Positions 33,663 to 38,243 of a DNA stretch of 38,243 nt are shown here, piece by piece. Origin of the DNA: Flavobacterium sp. (GTDB lineage Bacteria; Bacteroidota; Bacteroidia; Flavobacteriales; Flavobacteriaceae); the NCBI GenBank assembly GCA_010365135.1, contig JAAFGY010000014.1:1-38243 (forward strand), in the 5' to 3' direction. A program made the position numbers and the translations under genes. Position 1 is the first letter of the stretch; the number at the start of each line of letters is the position of its first letter. The notes below the pieces were generated by a model. It was given only the letters and a program-made list of their open reading frames with translations, searched no databases and was not told the DNA's origin.

Positions 33663-34698
33663 TTTCGATATAAATAATTTAGTCCGTGAAAACGTTAAGT
33701 CGATGAAACCTTATTCTTCGGCACGTGATGAATTTGAGGATTTCGATACAGCGGATATGATTTTCTTGGATGCCAATGAAAATCCATTCGAAAATGGTGT
33801 AAATCGGTATCCAGATCCACAACAAAGTAGGGTGAAAATGGTTTTGGCGAAGCAAAAAAACGTAAAACCCAATCAAATTTTACTCGGAAATGGCAGTGAC
33901 GAAGTATTGGATTTAATCTTTAGAGCTTTTTGTGAACCAAAAGTCGATAATGTAATTACTTTACCACCAACCTACGGAATGTATGGTGTCTTGGCCAATA
34001 TTAATGCGGTAGAAAATAGGGAAGTGTTGCTTTCGGAAGAATTTCAACCACAAGTAGAAAAAATTTTAGAAACTGTTGACGAGAATACTAAAATCATCTT
34101 TTTATGTTCACCAAATAACCCAACCGCCAATTCATTTTCGGATAAAAGTGTGGTCTATTTGTTGCAGAATTTCAAAGGATTAATTGTGATTGACGAAGCC
34201 TATATTGATTTCTCCAAAAAGCAAAGTTGGATGAATGAATTGGATGAATATCCCAATTTGATTATCACCCAAACCCTTTCAAAAGCCTATGGTTTGGCAG
34301 GAATTCGATTGGGAATTTGTTATGCTTCGGCTGCTGTAATTTCGGTTTTAAACAAAATAAAACCACCTTACAATGTCAATGAATTAACACAAATGCGGGC
34401 TTTGGAAAGATTGAATGATCCAGAAAATATTAAATCGGAAATTACTTCAATAATATCACAAAGAGAGGAATTACTTAAAGTATTGGTTAACGTAAAATTT
34501 GTCGAAAAAATATATCCAACAGAAGCCAATTTCATATTGATAAAAGTGGATGATGCCAACAAAAGATACGAACAATTAATTGCCAAAGGAATTGTAATTC
34601 GAAACAGAACAACACAACCTTTATGTGAAAATACCTTGCGTTTGACTATTGGAACGGAACAAGAAAATAAAAAATTAATGGAGGCTTTGCAAGCTTAA
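33652..34698 (+). CDS. hisC: histidinol-phosphate aminotransferase
   Basis: A 348-residue class I/II PLP aminotransferase that converts imidazole acetol phosphate to histidinol phosphate. The motif order is typical of His[53 protein letters not shown] and the PLP lysine in [14 protein letters not shown]. The start is ATG 33652; the frame also reads back to a TTG at 33646, but ATG gives the simpler start and an 11-base overlap with hisD. A 37-base palindrome follows the stop codon. Confidence 0.96.
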   Translation: MENNFDINNLVRENVKSMKPYSSARDEFEDFDTADMIFLDANENPFENGVNRYPDPQQSRVKMVLAKQKNVKPNQILLGNGSDEVLDLIFRAFCEPKVDNVITLPPTYGMYGVLANINAVENREVLLSEEFQPQVEKILETVDENTKIIFLCSPNNPTANSFSDKSVVYLLQNFKGLIVIDEAYIDFSKKQSWMNELDEYPNLIITQTLSKAYGLAGIRLGICYASAAVISVLNKIKPPYNVNELTQMRALERLNDPENIKSEITSIISQREELLKVLVNVKFVEKIYPTEANFILIKVDDANKRYEQLIAKGIVIRNRTTQPLCENTLRLTIGTEQENKKLMEALQA

Positions 34699-34701
34699 GT
34701 T

Positions 34702-34738
34702 TTACACCTGACAGGTTTTTAAAACCTGTCAGGTGTAA
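34702..34738. repeat. perfect 37-base palindrome, hisC-hisB spacer
   Basis: The arms are 34702-34719 (TTACACCTGACAGGTTTT) and its exact reverse complement at 34721-34738, with one T between them. A second copy with one mismatch lies after hisF (38175-38205), showing that it is a family and not a chance hairpin. The transcript would fold into a very strong stem inside the operon. Confidence 0.93.
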
Positions 34739-34754
34739 TCAAAAAATAAATCAA

Positions 34755-35891
34755 ATGAAAAAAGTACTTTTTATAGATCGTGACGGAACAATGGTTTTAG
34801 AACCAAACGATTATCAATTGGATAGTTTTGAAAAATTGGAATTCTATCCAAAAGCCTTTCAATATCTAGGAAAAATTGCTGCAGAATTGGATTTTGAACT
34901 CGTGATGGTGACCAATCAAGATGGTTTGGGAACCGATTCGCATCCAGAAGCCAACTTTTGGCCAGTGCATAATTTGGTTATGAAAGCTTTTGAAAACGAG
35001 GGTGTTGTTTTCAGCGAAGTGCTAATTGACAAAACATTTCCACACGAAAATGCATCAACTCGCAAGCCTGCAATAGGTTTGCTGACAAAATATATCACCA
35101 ATCCGGAATACAATCTAGAAAATTCATTCGTAATCGGAGATAGAATCACGGACGTTGAATTGGCTAAAAATTTGGGTTCAAAAGCAATTTTTATTAGCAC
35201 ACAAGAAGAATTGGGAAGTGATGAAATTTCATCGAAAAGACACGAATTGGACGCAGTTATTGCGTTGCAAACCACAGAATGGAAAACGATTTACGAGTTT
35301 TTGAAATTAGAAGAACGTTCGGCTACAATTTCTAGAAAAACCAATGAAACGGACATTTACATCAATTTAAATCTTGATGGAACCGGTAAAAGCAAGATCG
35401 AAACCGGAATTGCTTTTTTCGACCATATGCTAGATCAAATCGCGCGTCACGGGCAAATGGATTTGGAAATTATCGTAAAAGGCGATTTAGAAGTCGATGA
35501 ACACCACACAATTGAAGACACGGCGATTGCACTTGGGGAAGTTTTTGCCAAAGCATTAGGAAATAAATTAGGCATTGAAAGATATGGTTTTTGTTTGCCA
35601 ATGGACGACTGCTTGTCACAAGTAGCGATTGATTTTGGAGGTAGAAACTGGTTGGTTTGGGAAACCGAATTCAAACGTGAAATGGTAGGCAAAATGCCAA
35701 CAGAGATGTTTTTCCACTTTTTCAAATCATTCTCGGATGGTGCCAAAGCAAACATCAACATCAAAGCCGAAGGCGATAACGAACACCACAAGATTGAAGC
35801 AATTTTTAAAGCTTTTGCGAAAGCAATAAAAGTAGCCGTAAAACGTGATACAGAGAAAATGATTTTGCCTTCAACGAAAGGGATGCTTTAA
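34755..35891 (+). CDS. hisB: bifunctional histidinol-phosphatase / IGP dehydratase
   Basis: HisB carries two enzymes in one 378-residue chain. Residues 1-165 are the HAD-type histidinol phosphatase with the nucleophile pair in [12 protein letters not shown] (D8, D10), VTNQDGLG and [10 protein letters not shown]; the usual Cys zinc motif is not evident here. Residues about 185-378 are imidazoleglycerol-phosphate dehydratase with the manganese histidine motifs [27 protein letters not shown] and [18 protein letters not shown]. The two activities catalyse steps seven and nine. The fusion is known from enterobacteria and Bacteroidota. It lies between two unrelated spacer palindromes. Confidence 0.95.
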   Translation: MKKVLFIDRDGTMVLEPNDYQLDSFEKLEFYPKAFQYLGKIAAELDFELVMVTNQDGLGTDSHPEANFWPVHNLVMKAFENEGVVFSEVLIDKTFPHENASTRKPAIGLLTKYITNPEYNLENSFVIGDRITDVELAKNLGSKAIFISTQEELGSDEISSKRHELDAVIALQTTEWKTIYEFLKLEERSATISRKTNETDIYINLNLDGTGKSKIETGIAFFDHMLDQIARHGQMDLEIIVKGDLEVDEHHTIEDTAIALGEVFAKALGNKLGIERYGFCLPMDDCLSQVAIDFGGRNWLVWETEFKREMVGKMPTEMFFHFFKSFSDGAKANINIKAEGDNEHHKIEAIFKAFAKAIKVAVKRDTEKMILPSTKGML

Positions 35892-35899
35892 TATGTCAT

Positions 35900-35953
35900 A
35901 AAGTCCAAAGTCATAAAGTCGAAAGTATAAACGACATTATGACTTTGGACTTT
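35900..35953. repeat. 17-bp-arm palindrome, hisB-hisH spacer
   Basis: AAAGTCCAAAGTCATAA (35900-35916) is exactly complementary to 35937-35953. The loop repeats the same words (AAAGTCGAAAGT), so the element is built from heptad-like AAAGTCN units on both arms. It is unrelated in sequence to the hisC-hisB palindrome. Confidence 0.92.
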
Positions 35954-35974
35954 GGACTTTAAGACTAATTAAGA

Positions 35975-36556
35975 ATGAAAATAGTAATCATAAATTACGG
36001 TGCAGGAAATATTCAAAGCATTATGTTTGCCATCGAAAGATTGGGATACAAATCTGTTTTGAGCAACAATCCTGAGGAAATAAAAGCAGCCGACAAAGTT
36101 ATTTTCCCTGGTGTTGGAGAAGCCAGCTATGCTATGAAAATGCTAAAAGAAAGCGGCTTGGATACTTTGATACCTACATTGAAACAACCTGTTTTTGGAA
36201 TTTGTCTGGGAATGCAATTGATGTGCAACTATTCTGAAGAAGGAGACACCAAAGGTTTGGGGATTTTTGACGTGGATGTTGTGAAATTTTCATCCAAAGT
36301 AAAAGTACCACAAATGGGTTGGAATACTATTTACAATCTGAAATCGGATTTATTCAAAGAAATTGCCGAAAAAGAATATATGTATTTGGTACATAGTTTT
36401 TACGCGCCAATTTGCGCAGAAACCATTGCTACAACAGATTATGAGTTGGAATATTCATCGGCATTGGAAAATGACAATTTCTATGGAACTCAATTTCACC
36501 CTGAAAAAAGTGGTGATATTGGAGAACAAATCCTTGGAAACTTTTTGAAGTTATAA
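35975..36556 (+). CDS. hisH: imidazole glycerol phosphate synthase subunit HisH
   Basis: The 193-residue glutaminase subunit of IGP synthase, supplying ammonia to HisF. The class I amidotransferase triad is present: the Cys in [10 protein letters not shown] (about residue 77) and the His and Glu in [10 protein letters not shown] near the C terminus. [20 protein letters not shown] at the start and [14 protein letters not shown] are typical of HisH. The partner hisF is two genes downstream with hisA between, the usual order H-A-F. A 14-bp tandem array follows the stop. Confidence 0.97.
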   Translation: MKIVIINYGAGNIQSIMFAIERLGYKSVLSNNPEEIKAADKVIFPGVGEASYAMKMLKESGLDTLIPTLKQPVFGICLGMQLMCNYSEEGDTKGLGIFDVDVVKFSSKVKVPQMGWNTIYNLKSDLFKEIAEKEYMYLVHSFYAPICAETIATTDYELEYSSALENDNFYGTQFHPEKSGDIGEQILGNFLKL

Positions 36557-36562
36557 ATTTCT

Positions 36563-36632
36563 AATATCGTATATCAAATATCGTATATCAAATATCGTAT
36601 ATCAAATATCGTATATCAAATATCGTAAATCG
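36563..36632. repeat. 14-bp tandem array, hisH-hisA spacer
   Basis: Four identical units of AATATCGTATATCA (36563-36618) are followed by a fifth with two changes (36619-36632). The array almost fills the spacer and ends ten bases before the hisA ATG. Unit number is likely variable between strains. Confidence 0.95.
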
Positions 36633-36641
36633 AATATAAAA

Positions 36642-37379
36642 ATGAGAATAATACCTGCAATAGACATCATCGAAGGAAAATGTGTTCGCTTGTCGAAAGG
36701 CGATTACAATACCAAAATTATATACAACCAAAATCCGCTGGAAGTGGCGAAATCATTCGAAGCTCACGGAATTGAGTATTTACATTTGGTTGATTTGGAT
36801 GGTGCCAAATCCAGTAAAATAGTCAATTATAAAATATTGGAACAAATTGCTAATCAAACCAAATTGAAAATTGATTTTGGTGGCGGTTTAAAATCGGATG
36901 CTGATTTAAAAATTGCTTTTGAAAGTGGTGCGAATCAAATTACTGGAGGCAGTATTGCTGTAAAAAATAGGGATGTATTCGAAAAATGGATTGAAGAATA
37001 TGGTTCAGATAAAATTATTTTAGGGGCAGATGCTAATAATGAAAAAGTAGCCGTTTCTGGATGGTTGGAAGATTCCGATGAAGATTTGGTTCCGTTTATC
37101 CAAGGCTATCAAAACAAGGGAATTCAGTACATTATTTGTACGGATATCGCCAAAGACGGGATGCTTGAAGGCCCATCGTTTGATTTGTATGAAAAGATTT
37201 TAAAGGAAGCCACAGGAATAAAATTAATAGCTTCGGGAGGAATTTCTACTTTTGATGAATTGCCTAAATTAGCCGAAATGGGTTGCGAAGGAACCATAAT
37301 CGGCAAAGCGATTTACGAAGGAAGAATTTCGTTGAAACAATTGGAAAACTATATTTTAACAAACCCTGTTAGGGTTTAA
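36642..37379 (+). CDS. hisA: ProFAR isomerase
   Basis: HisA, a 245-residue TIM barrel that isomerises ProFAR to PRFAR. The two catalytic aspartates sit in [15 protein letters not shown] (D8) and [13 protein letters not shown] (the second Asp, about residue 166 region), and phosphate loops are GGGLKSD and ASGGIST. The length is normal. The last codons, Asn-Pro-Val-Arg-Val and the TAA, lie inside the 5' arm of the palindrome that fills the spacer to hisF, so the C-terminal tail of this HisA was probably created by that repeat. Confidence 0.97.
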   Translation: MRIIPAIDIIEGKCVRLSKGDYNTKIIYNQNPLEVAKSFEAHGIEYLHLVDLDGAKSSKIVNYKILEQIANQTKLKIDFGGGLKSDADLKIAFESGANQITGGSIAVKNRDVFEKWIEEYGSDKIILGADANNEKVAVSGWLEDSDEDLVPFIQGYQNKGIQYIICTDIAKDGMLEGPSFDLYEKILKEATGIKLIASGGISTFDELPKLAEMGCEGTIIGKAIYEGRISLKQLENYILTNPVRV

Positions 37380-37394
37380 AACCCTAACAGGGTT
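37362..37394. repeat. palindrome spanning the hisA stop codon
   Basis: Arms 37362-37377 (AACCCTGTTAGGGTTT) and 37379-37394 are exact reverse complements, with one A between. The left arm encodes the last five residues of HisA and the first base of its stop. The middle (GGGTTTAAAACCC) resembles the TTTTAAAACC core of the hisC-hisB palindrome, but the rest differs. Confidence 0.93.
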
Positions 37395-37407
37395 AATCAA
37401 AACAATT

Positions 37408-38163
37408 ATGCTTACAAAAAGAATAATCCCCTGCCTCGATATCAAAAACGGTCGCACCGTCAAAGGTGTTAATTTCGTAGATTTGCGAGATGCTGGTGAT
37501 CCAGTGGAATTAGCCAAAATCTATTCGGATGAAGGTGCTGACGAATTGGTTTTTCTTGATATTTCGGCAACGGAAGAGAGAAGAAGTACTTTATTAGATT
37601 TAGTTCGTAAAGTAGCGGCAACCATTAATATTCCATTTACAGTTGGTGGAGGAATTTCGACTGTTGAAGATGTTGAAGCCTTATTGCAAAATGGTGCAGA
37701 TAAGGTTTCCATCAATTCATCAGCAGTTAAAAATCCACAGTTGATTAATGATTTGGCCCAAAAATTTGGCAGCCAATGTGTAGTTGTAGCAATCGATGCC
37801 AAACAAATTGATAGTGAATGGTTCGTTCATTTGGTGGGTGGAAAAGTACCAACGGATATTAAATTATTCGATTGGGCACTAGAAGTAGAACAAAGAGGAG
37901 CTGGAGAAATTCTTTTCACCTCAATGAATCACGATGGAACTAAAAACGGATTTGCCAACGAAGCTTTGGCTAAATTATCGGGTTTGGTCAATATTCCGAT
38001 AATTGCTTCTGGTGGAGCAGGAAATATGCAACATTTTGTGGATACCTTTGTCGAAGGAAAAGCAGATGCAGCCTTGGCGGCAAGTGTATTCCATTTCAAG
38101 GAAATTGAAATCAAGACATTGAAAAAAGAATTAAAAAATAATAATATAGAAGTTAGAATATAA
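37408..38163 (+). CDS. hisF: imidazole glycerol phosphate synthase subunit HisF
   Basis: The 251-residue cyclase subunit, a TIM barrel that joins PRFAR and ammonia from HisH into IGP and AICAR. The catalytic aspartates are in [19 protein letters not shown] (D11) and [10 protein letters not shown] (about D130). The phosphate loops VGGGIST and [10 protein letters not shown] and the [13 protein letters not shown] loop are complete. It is encoded after hisA with a 28-base spacer that is occupied by a palindrome. The stop at 38161-38163 is followed by a copy of the 37-base palindrome. Confidence 0.97.
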   Translation: MLTKRIIPCLDIKNGRTVKGVNFVDLRDAGDPVELAKIYSDEGADELVFLDISATEERRSTLLDLVRKVAATINIPFTVGGGISTVEDVEALLQNGADKVSINSSAVKNPQLINDLAQKFGSQCVVVAIDAKQIDSEWFVHLVGGKVPTDIKLFDWALEVEQRGAGEILFTSMNHDGTKNGFANEALAKLSGLVNIPIIASGGAGNMQHFVDTFVEGKADAALAASVFHFKEIEIKTLKKELKNNNIEVRI

Positions 38164-38174
38164 ATTACTTTTTG

Positions 38175-38205
38175 CACCTGACAGCTTTTTAAAACCTGTC
38201 AGGTG
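38175..38205. repeat. second copy of the CACCTGACAG palindrome
   Basis: Arms CACCTGACAGCTTTT (38175-38189) and AAAACCTGTCAGGTG (38191-38205) pair except for one base (C where the perfect copy has G). It lies between hisF and the next gene, in the same kind of place as the perfect copy at 34702-34738. Confidence 0.9.
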
Positions 38206-38227
38206 TAATAGTATTAAAATAAAAATT

Positions 38228-38243
38228 ATGAACGTAGATTTTT
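38228..38243 (+). CDS. hisIE: start of next gene, probably hisIE (partial)
   Basis: An ATG at 38228 opens a frame reading Met-Asn-Val-Asp-Phe before the window ends. The operon still lacks the PRA-CH cyclohydrolase/pyrophosphatase, the enzyme usually encoded after hisF in this order. The call rests on gene order and a fitting N terminus, not on visible domains. Confidence 0.6.

Noticed and set aside
36563..36632. CRISPR-like array
   Set aside because: The 14-bp units are contiguous, with no spacers between them, so this is a simple tandem repeat.

Overview
The window reads as a chromosomal segment of a Flavobacterium-like Bacteroidota. The DNA is AT-rich, and nearly every promoter I can find has the Bacteroidota -7 element TAnnTTTG with a TTTG/TTTN -33 element about 19 bases upstream. 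Starts lack Shine-Dalgarno sequences and are A-rich instead. Gene content agrees: an LpxC-FabZ fusion, bacillithiol deacetylase BshB1, ATP-dependent PEP carboxykinase, bifunctional HisB, and a long HisG. I see no insertion sequence, prophage, CRISPR array or rRNA.

Layout. 1-1.1 kb: 3' part of a CotH-like gene whose 5' part is interrupted by stops. 1.2-3.5 kb: hotdog thioesterase and isochorismate synthase (menaquinone), then bshB1. 3.57 kb: tRNA-His(GUG) with its own promoter and terminator. 3.8-5.6 kb (minus): M28 zinc peptidase lipoprotein and a secreted dienelactone-hydrolase-like enzyme. 5.8-7.7 kb: an Lrp/AsnC regulator divergent from ornithine aminotransferase, with repeated TGACTTA half-sites between them. 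7.8-9.6 kb: a small release-factor-like protein and an HD phosphohydrolase. 9.6-15.8 kb: lipid A cluster lpxD, lpxC-fabZ, lpxA, followed by efp, a second LpxD paralogue, a small NTF2-like protein, and sucD. 16-17.9 kb: a GIY-YIG-like protein, then a HIRAN protein divergent from a WYL regulator with a shared palindromic control region. 17.95-18.05 kb: a GC-richer structured stretch that may be a small RNA. 18.2-21.1 kb: fabG and a VWA membrane protein. 21.2-26.0 kb: YoaK-like membrane protein, an OmpR/CusS-type two-component pair, a ferritin-VIT iron transporter and a DUF2231-like membrane protein. 26.1-29.2 kb (minus): an AspT-family transporter and a ThrE-type Thr/Ser exporter behind a perfect 24-bp palindrome. 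29.4-31.1 kb: pckA.

31.2 kb to the end is the histidine operon, hisG-D-C-B-H-A-F and the first codons of the next gene, probably hisIE. It is preceded by a complete classical attenuator. A 19-codon leader peptide has five His in six consecutive codons, a competing antiterminator pairing can be drawn, and a strong terminator follows before hisG. This leader is too short for ordinary gene finders and is the best find here. The second notable pattern is that six of the his junctions each carry a different intergenic repeat: four palindrome families or copies, one 14-bp tandem array and one 22-bp direct repeat. One palindrome supplies the last codons and stop of hisA.

Function names rest on motif recognition by eye. 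No database search was run.
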